Positions 18,351 to 26,119 of a DNA stretch of 28,228 bases are shown piece by piece. The notes below the pieces were generated by a model, which was given only the letters and a program-made list of their open reading frames with translations, was not told where the DNA came from and ran no database searches. The position numbers were made by a program, and so were the translations under genes. Each line of letters opens with the position of its first letter. Within the stretch, counting starts at the first letter, position 1. Origin of the DNA: Flavobacteriales bacterium (GTDB taxonomy: Bacteria > Bacteroidota > Bacteroidia > Flavobacteriales_D > Cryomorphaceae); assembly GCA_020200995.1 (NCBI GenBank), contig JAIVHQ010000220.1, forward strand, positions 1 to 28,228. Direction: 5' to 3'.

Positions 18351-18656
18351 ATGACCAAAGCCGACGTGCTTGCCGTTTTTGATGAGATTAAGGTGTGTAC
18401 CGCCTACGAAGTGAATGGTGAGGTGATCGACTACCTGCCCTACGACACGGTAATCGATGAGCTTAAGCCCGTATACGACACCCTGCCCAGCTGGAAGACC
18501 GACCTCACAGCCCTCAGCGATGAGGATGACTTTCCCGAAGCACTCAGCAACTACATCACCTACCTCGAAAAAGCCCTCGAAATTCCCATCACAGTGGTAT
18601 CGGTGGGACCCGACCGGAAGCAGACCATCGTGCGCAAGGCGGTGACCGCTTCATGA
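18351..18656 (+). pseudogene. purA: Adenylosuccinate synthetase, 3' part after the frameshift
   Basis: About 101 residues starting MTKADVLAVFDEIKVCTAYEV, which match the C-terminal domain of PurA. TKADVL is the guanine-recognition motif, PSWKTDLTALSDEDDFP is the usual segment before the last helices, and ITVVSVGPDRKQTI is the final strand. It is in a different frame from the 5' part. The in-frame codons just before (ACC CAA TTG AAC, 18339-18350) also belong to PurA and start immediately at the junction. The Met at 18351 is internal to the normal protein and not a likely natural start. The open frame ends 28 nt before the OstA-like gene. Confidence 0.87.
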
Positions 18657-18684
18657 CGGCATCATTTTTGCCTAACCCGGCACT

Positions 18685-20535
18685 ATGTATAAAGCATTTG
18701 TTCGACTGCAGGTAGTCCTCTGCGCGGTTCTGATTTGTTCGGTAATGCCGAAAGACGTATTGGGCCAAAATAAGAGCAAAATTGAACTGCTCGGGGCCAA
18801 GGATTTAAAGTACGACAAGAGCACTGGCGTGGATGCCCAACGCCTAATCGGTGATGTGAAGTTCAGACATCAGGGAGCACTTATGTTTTGCGACAGCGCC
18901 TACCTGTACGACGCTTCCAACAGCCTCGACGCCTTCGGTAATGTGAAAATAAATCAAGGCGACAGCCTCTATCTCTACGGAGACAAACTCAACTACAACG
19001 GCAACACCAGACTGGTGAAAGTGCGCAACAATGTGCGGCTTGAAGACAAAGAGATGACGCTGACCACGCACATCCTCGACTACAACCGCAATACTGAAGT
19101 GGCGGTATTTTACGACCGCGGCACCATCGTTTCCACTGAAAATGACAATACCCTCATCTCCTGTGAGGGCGACTATGTAGCCAACCAGGAGTTTTTTCAT
19201 TTTCGCGACAGCGTGGTGCTCATCAACCCGAAGTACACCATGGAAACGGACACCCTGGATTACGATAATGCGACGGAGATTGCTTATTTCGAAGGGCCTA
19301 CATTCATTTTTTCCGATGAAAACATCATCTACTGCGAAAACGGGTGGTACGATACCAAGAAAGATATTTCTCAATTCAATGAAAACGCGTACCTGGACAA
19401 CGGCAAGCAGGTACTGCGAGGCGACAGCATCTGGTACTCGCGAAATGAGGGATTGGGCCGAGCTTATAAAAACGTTTCGATCCTCGACACCACGGATCAG
19501 TATATGATCAAAGGGCACAAGGGCGCCTATTTTGAAAACGAGCAGCGCACCATGGTGACGGAGGAAGCAGAGCTGATTCAATTTGACCAAAAGGATTCTC
19601 TCTTTCTCCATGCCGACACCCTGCTGGCGATAGACGACCTCGAGCGGGGCAACCTGGTATATGCCTACAGGGGCGTGCGCTTTTACCGAAAAGACATCCA
19701 AGGCGTTGCCGACTCCATATTTTTTGCGAAAGCAGACAGCACCATCTACATGTATTACGATCCTGTACTGTGGTCGGACAAGCTGCAAATCACGGGCGAC
19801 ACCATGGAGATCAGCAACAAGGCCACGGGAATAGACAGGCTTCTGGTGTACCAAAACGCGATGCTCAACGACCGGGTGGACTCAACGCAGTACAACCAGA
19901 TCAAGGGCAGGCACCTCACAGGCTATTTTGAGAGGAATGAGCTCTACTACGTCTTCATTCAAGGCAACGGACAATCGCTTTACTACGCCATGGAGGAGGT
20001 GCCTGTAAAATCAGACAGCACAGCGGCTCCAACAGACAGCGTGGTAGAGCCTGCTGAACCTCCCGCTACCGATCCCGAGCCGGATACAGCCGAAGAAATC
20101 GCCCCTGACAGGGGCGATCAGCCGGTCTTGATTGCGGCCCCCGATTCTTTGGAAACCTTCGATGATAATTTTGACAATGATACTTTGCCTCTCGCCTCCG
20201 GCGACACAGTTGCGGCCGAAGTGGAATCACCACGGCAATCATCACCCAAAACCAAGCCCGCCTTTACTCAACGGGTCATGGGGGTAAACCGCGCAGAGTG
20301 CAGTAACATCGCGATTTATTTGAAGGACAAACAAGTTCAGCGTATTCGCTTTTTGATTCGCCCCGACGGAAAGTTCATCCCCATTCACCTGTTTAAGGAA
20401 GAAGATGCTTTTCTCGGCGGATTCACCTGGCAGGGTTACCGCCGTCCGCTGAATCGCGCCGACATTTTTCGAAAGGCACCACTGATCGTGGAAGAGGAGG
20501 ACCCAAAGAAGAAGAAAAAGCCGGGCAAGAAATAA
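18685..20535 (+). CDS. OstA-like/LptA-related periplasmic LPS transport protein
   Basis: A 616-residue exported protein of the OstA/LptA superfamily, with a signal peptide (MYKAFVRLQVVLCAVLICSV, probable cleavage after DVLGQ). The LPS-transport beta-jellyroll repeats run from about residue 30, for example RLIGDVKFRHQGALMFCDSA and LDAFGNVKINQGDSLYLYGD. The pattern of a designed-looking strand every 20-25 residues continues to about 430. A Pro/Glu/Asp-rich low-complexity spacer follows (about 445-525), then a short C-terminal domain and a basic tail (KKKKKPGKK). LptA bridges inner and outer membrane in LPS export. E. coli LptA is only about 185 residues; this long form is usual for Bacteroidota. 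It lies directly behind purA, and lptD is 3 kb away on the other strand. Confidence 0.85.
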   Translation: MYKAFVRLQVVLCAVLICSVMPKDVLGQNKSKIELLGAKDLKYDKSTGVDAQRLIGDVKFRHQGALMFCDSAYLYDASNSLDAFGNVKINQGDSLYLYGDKLNYNGNTRLVKVRNNVRLEDKEMTLTTHILDYNRNTEVAVFYDRGTIVSTENDNTLISCEGDYVANQEFFHFRDSVVLINPKYTMETDTLDYDNATEIAYFEGPTFIFSDENIIYCENGWYDTKKDISQFNENAYLDNGKQVLRGDSIWYSRNEGLGRAYKNVSILDTTDQYMIKGHKGAYFENEQRTMVTEEAELIQFDQKDSLFLHADTLLAIDDLERGNLVYAYRGVRFYRKDIQGVADSIFFAKADSTIYMYYDPVLWSDKLQITGDTMEISNKATGIDRLLVYQNAMLNDRVDSTQYNQIKGRHLTGYFERNELYYVFIQGNGQSLYYAMEEVPVKSDSTAAPTDSVVEPAEPPATDPEPDTAEEIAPDRGDQPVLIAAPDSLETFDDNFDNDTLPLASGDTVAAEVESPRQSSPKTKPAFTQRVMGVNRAECSNIAIYLKDKQVQRIRFLIRPDGKFIPIHLFKEEDAFLGGFTWQGYRRPLNRADIFRKAPLIVEEEDPKKKKKPGKK

Positions 20536-21130
20536 ACGGGCGTATTGGCATCAAATCAGAAGGCGTCCCCTTCTCACGGGCGGGCTTATAGGCTGCGGCA
20601 TACCAAAGCAGTTCATCGGCGATCCGAGTAAACCGCTTCGGCATTTTGTCATCGGCGGGGGTGCCGTCTTCGTCAATGGCCGAGCTGACCTTCGGCACAG
20701 GCAGCATATTTGAAACCGTGGCCTTTCCAAGCTCGCCGAGCACGGCACGCACATGGACAACCGCCCTCACGCCTCCGAAGCTCCCTACCGAGTAGGTTAG
20801 TATTCCCGCAGGTTTAAAGAAATATTCACGCTGAAAATGGTCGAGCAGGTTTTTTAATCCCGGGGGCATTCCGTGGTTATACTCACCGCTCAAAACAACA
20901 AATTCGTCGCTTTCGCGAAAAATGCGGGCGATTCGTTCCAAATTCTCGGGCGCCTCGCCTTCCGCATACTCCTTATACATCTTGTCGAGCATGGGGAGGT
21001 CGTGTTTTGCAGCATCCACCGAAGTGGCTTCGCAGCGCTCCGAAAGCATCTTCACTGCCATGCGCGCGGCCCTGATGCCCTGCCTCTACGTCCGGTAAGA
21101 TCCATAGATTGCAGCTATTTTGAACTTGAA
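20423..21130 (-). pseudogene. NADPH-dependent FMN reductase, damaged N-terminus
   Basis: A flavodoxin-like FMN reductase. The coding signal begins near 21130 with FKIAAIYGSYRT, which is the first strand and the phosphate-binding loop (GSYR), but no ATG, GTG or TTG is available there. An in-frame TAG at 21086-21088 interrupts the loop (…GSYRT-stop-RQGIRAARMAVKML…). The longest uninterrupted frame starts at the ATG at 21061 and lacks that loop, so it would not bind FMN normally. Downstream the family is clear: FVVLSGEYNHGMPPGLKNLL and YSVGSFGGVRA. The C-terminal part beyond about KGTPSDLMP (20565) is not family-like, and the frame runs 113 nt into the end of the ostA-like gene on the other strand. 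It follows lptD by a few bases and could have been in its operon. Nonsense mutation and sequencing error are both possible. Confidence 0.75.
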
Positions 21131-21138
21131 ATCTGTCG

Positions 21139-23829
21139 CTACATAAAGAAGTTTTGATCTCGTCCCAAGTTACGGTTTCTTTCTAATTTCAGGTCCTGGA
21201 GCATGGTAGACTTGATATTCAGCGATATATTGTAGCTCTGGCGGATCCCGAAAGGCACCACGCGCGCATTGAGCTCCCAACAGTTCAGGTCGACCGAAAT
21301 GAGGATGGTGGTGGGGGTGATTTCCTTTCGGAGAAAATCGTAGCCCGTATTGAAGTTGACCTTGACGCGCTTGAAGAAGTCGAAACTCCCGTTCATTTGA
21401 ATGCTCTGCACAATGGCGATAGAGTCCCGGATGGCAAAACCCTCGTCGAGCTGGTCGGGGGTCCGAACCCTTCTGGCATCAAGTGAGTAACCGAAATTCA
21501 GGTTCCACGGCACTTTAAATCCGCTGACAAATTTCTGAAGCATCCCGTTGTCTACTTTGGCATTTTCATCGTCCTCCGAGACGACGTCGCTTCCCTTCTT
21601 GTCCTTTCGCTGAAACATCTGACTTCCTAAGCCATTGGCATTAACCGCAATATTTCCCGTTTCGAATGAAGCGAGGCCGCCATCTCGTTCGTACAGGAAT
21701 GTATTGACCCTGGATATACGACCCGTTTCTGAAATGGCGTGGGCATAGGCATCGAATGAGCCCCTGAATACCAGGTTGGCATACTTTGTGACCTTGGTTC
21801 GTCCCGCAACGGAAATCTGAGAAAGATTTAGCGAGTCGGCAGCCACATTGTAACTTCCGTTGATTGTAAGGTTTTCGAGAATGGCTACTTTCTTGCTCTC
21901 GCCGGTCGAGTCACGGCCCGCCATCTTGGCCTCGATATTATTAATGAGAGAGAAGCCAAGCGCACCCTGGGTCCCGGAGGGCGATTGCCCGAAAATGCCC
22001 ATTTCAAAAGGCGAGTAACTCGTAAGGCTTCCGTCTTCACCGTAAAATCCAAAAATCCTGGTATCGAAATCGGGACGGTATGAAAATGAAACAGAGGGCG
22101 TCATGGTGTGACGAATGGCCTTGATCTTTTCGTTCTTGAAGGTGTACATCCCGTACATCTTGGTGGTGAGGGCCGCCCCTACACTCCAATCGGCATTACG
22201 GGCAAAGCCCGGAACTGTGTCGGCAACAAACTGCTGAGCAGAGGGATCAAAAATACGAGAGGTCGTTTCGGTGTACCAACGCTCGGTGTAATTGAAGCTC
22301 GGATTGATGGTAAAAGGACCTGCTTTCAGCGAATTGGTGACGGCGGCGCGGTGCTGCATTCCGTTTCTGAACTGACCTGAGAGGTTACTCAGGTTATCAA
22401 ACCTGAGCTCATTTTCATCTACATTCAGCGTATTTCGGATGGCTGAGGAATAAGTGAGACCGAACTTCTCGTACCACTGCTGCTTGGGGCTATCATTAAA
22501 CAGGCCTTTGAGCGGAAAGGTGCGCGCCCTGTTGATGGCGATATCGGGTAGGGTGAAGTTAAACCGTCCGGTCCGCGAGTTTTGATCGTGACCGGCGTTG
22601 ACGGCCAGGTTCCAGGGCGAATCGTAAAACGCCCGCTGATAGCGGATGTTGGACCGAAAAGTATTGGTGAGGAAGTCGTTTTGTGAAGCGTTCAGGTTGG
22701 TTTGGAAATTCTGGGAGCTACCTGCGTTCACATCCGCCGAGAAGTTGGACATGGGATTGGCTTTCGGGTCCTGCATGTGCCTCCAGGTGACGAAAAAATT
22801 GGAGGTCTGTGAGAAGTTGCCGAGCTCCCGGTCCCCCAATTGCTGGTTGTTGTATTGTACATTGAAATTGCCGTCGTGGCTGTAGCGTTTTTTGTATCGG
22901 GTGTAATTCTGTACACCCCAACTTCCACGCGAATAGATGTCTGTGAGGATTTTGGTATCGACATTGTCGCCGATAGGGAGATAAAACCCTAGGTCGTTGA
23001 GGAAGTAACCCTGCCGCCGGCCGTTTCCGTAACTCGGAACGATGAGTCCCGCCTGCTTCTTTTCGGTATTGGGAAAAAAGCCGAAGGGAAAAGCCAACGG
23101 AGTCGGTATTCCATAGAAGGCGAGGTAGCCCGGACCTGTGACGATCTTGTCGTCTTTGATCACCTTAAGCTTATTGATTTTGAATCGGGTCTTGGCGTTG
23201 GGATCCTCGCAGGGGCAGTACTCCCCTTTGGCAACGTAGATAATCGAGCCGCCATCGAAAATTTTCACCTGTTTTCCGGTGAGGGTGCCCTCGATCACCC
23301 CGGTTTCTACTTGCTTGATATGTGCCTTTTTAGATTTGAAATTGTAATCCATCATGAAAGCATCGTATTCTTCACCCTCATCTTTAAACTCGGGAAGGCC
23401 AATCCAGGCACCCGCAGAATCTTGTATGCCTTCGGCGTGAACCTGGTATTTCTCGAAGTCGTAGACGATGCGTTCGGCTTTGAGGGTGATAGTTCCGAAA
23501 TCAATTTGGGCCTCACCATACAAATACACCCTTCTGTTTATGAGATCGTTGTCTATAGAGTCGCGGGCAGAGTAATCGATAATATCCTGAAGTGGAGATC
23601 CCTCGCCGGGGGCCGGTGATTCAACAATGGTATCATTTTTGGCAGCAAGCAACGAATCGGGTGCTGCAATGGAATATGGTGAAACCACAGCAGAAGTATC
23701 GGTTCCGAACACAATGGAAGAATCAGTAGCAGCAAAGGTGGTATCGGTTTGTGCACTTACCGAACGGGCGCCCATTATGAACACGCACGCAAGGATAAAT
23801 ACTACCTTTGAGGCACCCCTTGCGGTCAT
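21139..23829 (-). CDS. lptD: LPS-assembly protein LptD-like outer-membrane protein
   Basis: An 896-residue outer-membrane protein that inserts LPS at the cell surface. It has a signal peptide (ASKVVFILACVFIMGARSVSAQ), a Thr/Ser/Asp-rich linker and an N-terminal OstA-type jellyroll (RVYLYGEAQIDFGTITLKAE). A large C-terminal beta-barrel has alternating aromatic strands (for example NFNVQYNNQQLG and PFTINPSFNYTERW) through the final ISVDLNCWELNARVVPFGIR and SYNISLNIKS. The segment GEYCPCEDP holds two cysteines and the C-terminal strand one, whereas E. coli LptD uses four. I start at the ATG at 23829, directly before the signal peptide; an upstream ATG at 23904 would precede it with about 25 unrelated residues. 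The promoter at 23856-23884 fits the 23829 start. It is divergent from the amidase. Confidence 0.88.
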   Translation of the reverse strand: MTARGASKVVFILACVFIMGARSVSAQTDTTFAATDSSIVFGTDTSAVVSPYSIAAPDSLLAAKNDTIVESPAPGEGSPLQDIIDYSARDSIDNDLINRRVYLYGEAQIDFGTITLKAERIVYDFEKYQVHAEGIQDSAGAWIGLPEFKDEGEEYDAFMMDYNFKSKKAHIKQVETGVIEGTLTGKQVKIFDGGSIIYVAKGEYCPCEDPNAKTRFKINKLKVIKDDKIVTGPGYLAFYGIPTPLAFPFGFFPNTEKKQAGLIVPSYGNGRRQGYFLNDLGFYLPIGDNVDTKILTDIYSRGSWGVQNYTRYKKRYSHDGNFNVQYNNQQLGDRELGNFSQTSNFFVTWRHMQDPKANPMSNFSADVNAGSSQNFQTNLNASQNDFLTNTFRSNIRYQRAFYDSPWNLAVNAGHDQNSRTGRFNFTLPDIAINRARTFPLKGLFNDSPKQQWYEKFGLTYSSAIRNTLNVDENELRFDNLSNLSGQFRNGMQHRAAVTNSLKAGPFTINPSFNYTERWYTETTSRIFDPSAQQFVADTVPGFARNADWSVGAALTTKMYGMYTFKNEKIKAIRHTMTPSVSFSYRPDFDTRIFGFYGEDGSLTSYSPFEMGIFGQSPSGTQGALGFSLINNIEAKMAGRDSTGESKKVAILENLTINGSYNVAADSLNLSQISVAGRTKVTKYANLVFRGSFDAYAHAISETGRISRVNTFLYERDGGLASFETGNIAVNANGLGSQMFQRKDKKGSDVVSEDDENAKVDNGMLQKFVSGFKVPWNLNFGYSLDARRVRTPDQLDEGFAIRDSIAIVQSIQMNGSFDFFKRVKVNFNTGYDFLRKEITPTTILISVDLNCWELNARVVPFGIRQSYNISLNIKSTMLQDLKLERNRNLGRDQNFFM

Positions 23830-23855
23830 GATATACCTATATTTAATGATTGCTA

Positions 23856-23884
23856 CAAAATTAAAAACGTGCAAAACTAACCAA
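23856..23884 (-). promoter_or_regulatory. Promoter of lptD
   Basis: On the minus strand TTG (23884-23882) is followed after 18 nt by TAATTTTG (23863-23856), close to the Flavobacterium consensus. Transcription would start near 23850 and leave a leader of about 20 nt. A second -7 match, TAGTTTTG (23879-23872), overlaps and could be an alternative start. Confidence 0.65.
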
Positions 23885-23895
23885 TTAGGAATGCG

Positions 23896-25074
23896 ATGAT
23901 GCAACTTGTGAGCAGATACCGGGTAATTGTTACCCTGGGTGCCGTGATCTTTTCGGTGCTCTGCATAGCATCTACCATGCCAAAAACTGCCAAATCACGG
24001 GCGGTTACGAGGATTGTGATAGATGCAGGGCACGGCGGCAAAGATCCGGGAAATTTGGGCACCGGACGTTATAAGATCACGGAAAAAACGGTTGCCCTCA
24101 ATGTGGCCAGAAAGGTGGGCGGATACATCTCAGAGGCTTTTCCCGATGTAGAAGTACTTTACACACGTAGCGATGATACTTTCATTCCCCTCCACGAGCG
24201 CACCAAATTTGCCAACACCAAAGGGGCCGATCTCTTTCTATCGATCCACTGCGACGCCTTCACCAAAGAGTCGGCCCACGGAGCCGGATCATACGTGATG
24301 GGGCCGGCCAAAACCGAAGCCAATTTGCGCGCAGCCCGCCGCGAAAACTCAGCAATCCTTCTGGAGGACAACCGCGATGAAAACTACGGCGATTTCGACC
24401 CCAACTCGCCCGAGGGCCTGATTGAGTTGAGCCTCCGACAAAACACACACATCCACCAGAGCCTTAAGTTTGCCAAGCATGTGCAAGACCAGTTTCGCAC
24501 ACGCGTGGGCCGTACCGACCGAGGGGTACGACAAGCTCCCTACTGGGTGATCTCATTCACCACCATGCCGAGCGTGCTGGTGGAGCTCGGCTTTTTGACC
24601 AACAAAGAAGAGGAGGATTTTCTGATCAGCGAACAGGGACAAGACTACCTGGCCTCAGCTGTATACAGGGCATTCAAGGTGTACAAGACAGAACTGGAAA
24701 AAATAGAAGCCTCAAAAGAAGCCGAGCGCTCTGCCGCCGCCGAAGCAGCTCCCGCAGATGAAAAGTCCGCACCTGACGACGGAGAAAAAACCCCGAGCCA
24801 AGCGGTATTTCGCGTTCAACTCCTCTCCTCCTCTAAGCAGGTAGAAACTACTCCCGAAAACTTTAGCGGTCTGAAAGGAGTATTAGAGTTCGAGGATGAC
24901 GGAATGTATAAGTACCTTTGGGGATCAGCAAGCGACTATGACACCGCCAAAGACCTGCAAAAAAATGTTCGAAAAACAGGCTATAAAGGCGCATTTATAG
25001 TAGCTTTCGACCAAAATGGTAAACGCATCCCGCTAAAAGAGGCCCTTGAGGCCCAAACTGCAAACGAAAATTAA
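23896..25074 (+). CDS. N-acetylmuramoyl-L-alanine amidase (Amidase_3)
   Basis: A 392-residue peptidoglycan amidase that cuts between muramic acid and the stem peptide, acting in the periplasm at division. An N-terminal membrane or signal segment (VIVTLGAVIFSVLCIAS) is followed by the Amidase_3 domain (about 38-255). Zinc ligands are His46 in DAGHGGKDPG, Glu63 in KITEKTVALNVA and His118 in LFLSIHCDAF; the catalytic Glu230 is in VLVELGFLTN. A Glu/Ala-rich linker (EAERSAAAEAAPADEKSAP) leads to a C-terminal SPOR-like domain (VFRVQLLSSSKQVE … GAFIVAFDQNGKRI, about 305-380), which would bind denuded septal glycan. Start codons ATG at 23896 or 23899 are equivalent. The gene is divergent from lptD and ends 4 nt before the MCE gene. 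Confidence 0.93.
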   Translation: MMQLVSRYRVIVTLGAVIFSVLCIASTMPKTAKSRAVTRIVIDAGHGGKDPGNLGTGRYKITEKTVALNVARKVGGYISEAFPDVEVLYTRSDDTFIPLHERTKFANTKGADLFLSIHCDAFTKESAHGAGSYVMGPAKTEANLRAARRENSAILLEDNRDENYGDFDPNSPEGLIELSLRQNTHIHQSLKFAKHVQDQFRTRVGRTDRGVRQAPYWVISFTTMPSVLVELGFLTNKEEEDFLISEQGQDYLASAVYRAFKVYKTELEKIEASKEAERSAAAEAAPADEKSAPDDGEKTPSQAVFRVQLLSSSKQVETTPENFSGLKGVLEFEDDGMYKYLWGSASDYDTAKDLQKNVRKTGYKGAFIVAFDQNGKRIPLKEALEAQTANEN

Positions 25075-25078
25075 ACAC

Positions 25079-26104
25079 GTGAAAATTCGCAAGGAAACTA
25101 AAATCGGAATTTTACTTTTGGTGGCTGTGGCCGTGGCATACGCGGGAGTGAGCTATCTGAAGGGTATTCACGTATTTGCCAAACCGACCATCTACTATGG
25201 TGTATACGATAAAATTAACGGCCTTAACGCCTCCAACCCCGTAGTAGTAAACGGATACAAAGTAGGACAGGTAAAGTCCATAGAATTGATTGAAGGAAGG
25301 GGAGGACAATTGCTCGTTACGATGATGATCTACGAGGACATCTCCCTCCCGAAGGACTCCCGCGCCGTACTCCGAAGCTCAGACCTTCTGGGTTCTATGC
25401 AAGTGCAGCTGCAACTTGGCAAAAGCAAGGTTTACGCCATGTCGGGCGACACACTGACCCCCGACATAGAAGGTGACCTGGTGGATGAAGTCAATGAGCA
25501 AATCAGGCCGATTAAGATTAAGGCAGAAAGCCTGATATCTTCTGTGGATAGTGTAATCAAAGTGGTAGAAGTAATCCTGAACGCCCAGTCTCAGAATAAT
25601 ATTATCGAAAGCTTCAGCGGCATCAACAATGCCATTGCCAGCCTGGAGCGCACGGCTTTCCAAATCGATACCATTGTGAGAGAGGAGCGCGACCGCGTGA
25701 GCGCTATCTTTGAAAATGTGCAAAGCCTCTCCCGGGTAATGAACAATAACACCGAGGAATTAGAAAACATCATTAAGAACTTTTCGGCATTGAGTGATAC
25801 GCTGGCCAAGGCAGACATTGCAAGTACCATCACCAATGCCAATGAAGCCATGGAGGAAGTTCAAACCATCGTAACCAAGATCAACAATGGTGAAGGTACA
25901 CTCGGAATGCTGATCAACGACGAAGAACTCTATCGAAAATTGGAGAAAGCCACCGAGAATATGGATCACCTGGTGGAAGATATTCGGGTAAATCCGAACA
26001 GATACATACATTTTTCTGTTTTTGGTAGGAAGAACAAGAATGTGGAATTGACGCAGAAGGAACTCCAGGAGCTCCGAGAATACGTTAACTCTACAGAGGA
26101 ATAG
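25079..26104 (+). CDS. MCE/MlaD family lipid-transport protein
   Basis: A 341-residue MlaD-like protein with one N-terminal membrane helix (IGILLLVAVAVAYAGVSYLKG, about residues 8-28). An MCE domain follows (about 35-110; YYGVYDKINGLNASNPVVVNGYKVGQV and LRSSDLLGSMQVQLQLG). A long helical C-terminal stretch (120-300) with heptad-like repeats comes next, for example INNAIASLERTAFQIDTIV and MEEVQTIVTKINNGEGTLG, ending in ELYRKLEKATENMDHLVEDI. Such proteins form hexameric rings that move phospholipids between membranes. I used the GTG at 25079, which gives the typical MKIRKETKIG start, rather than the TTG at 25046, which lies inside the amidase gene. No MlaE/MlaF partners are adjacent. A short gap separates it from the Fe-S protein. 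Confidence 0.9.
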   Translation: MKIRKETKIGILLLVAVAVAYAGVSYLKGIHVFAKPTIYYGVYDKINGLNASNPVVVNGYKVGQVKSIELIEGRGGQLLVTMMIYEDISLPKDSRAVLRSSDLLGSMQVQLQLGKSKVYAMSGDTLTPDIEGDLVDEVNEQIRPIKIKAESLISSVDSVIKVVEVILNAQSQNNIIESFSGINNAIASLERTAFQIDTIVREERDRVSAIFENVQSLSRVMNNNTEELENIIKNFSALSDTLAKADIASTITNANEAMEEVQTIVTKINNGEGTLGMLINDEELYRKLEKATENMDHLVEDIRVNPNRYIHFSVFGRKNKNVELTQKELQELREYVNSTEE

Positions 26105-26119
26105 AAAGTTAAGTTGGTT

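Noticed and set aside
18330..18356. Programmed recoding in purA
   Set aside because: About 50 codons are physically missing, so no ribosomal shift could restore the active site.
18844..19854. 336-codon minus-strand frame inside the ostA-like gene
   Set aside because: It mirrors a well-supported plus-strand gene and shows no motif, signal peptide or promoter.
21086..21088. Amber codon read as an amino acid (for example pyrrolysine)
   Set aside because: TAG ends other intact genes here, there is no pyl gene in the window, and the frame also lacks a start codon.
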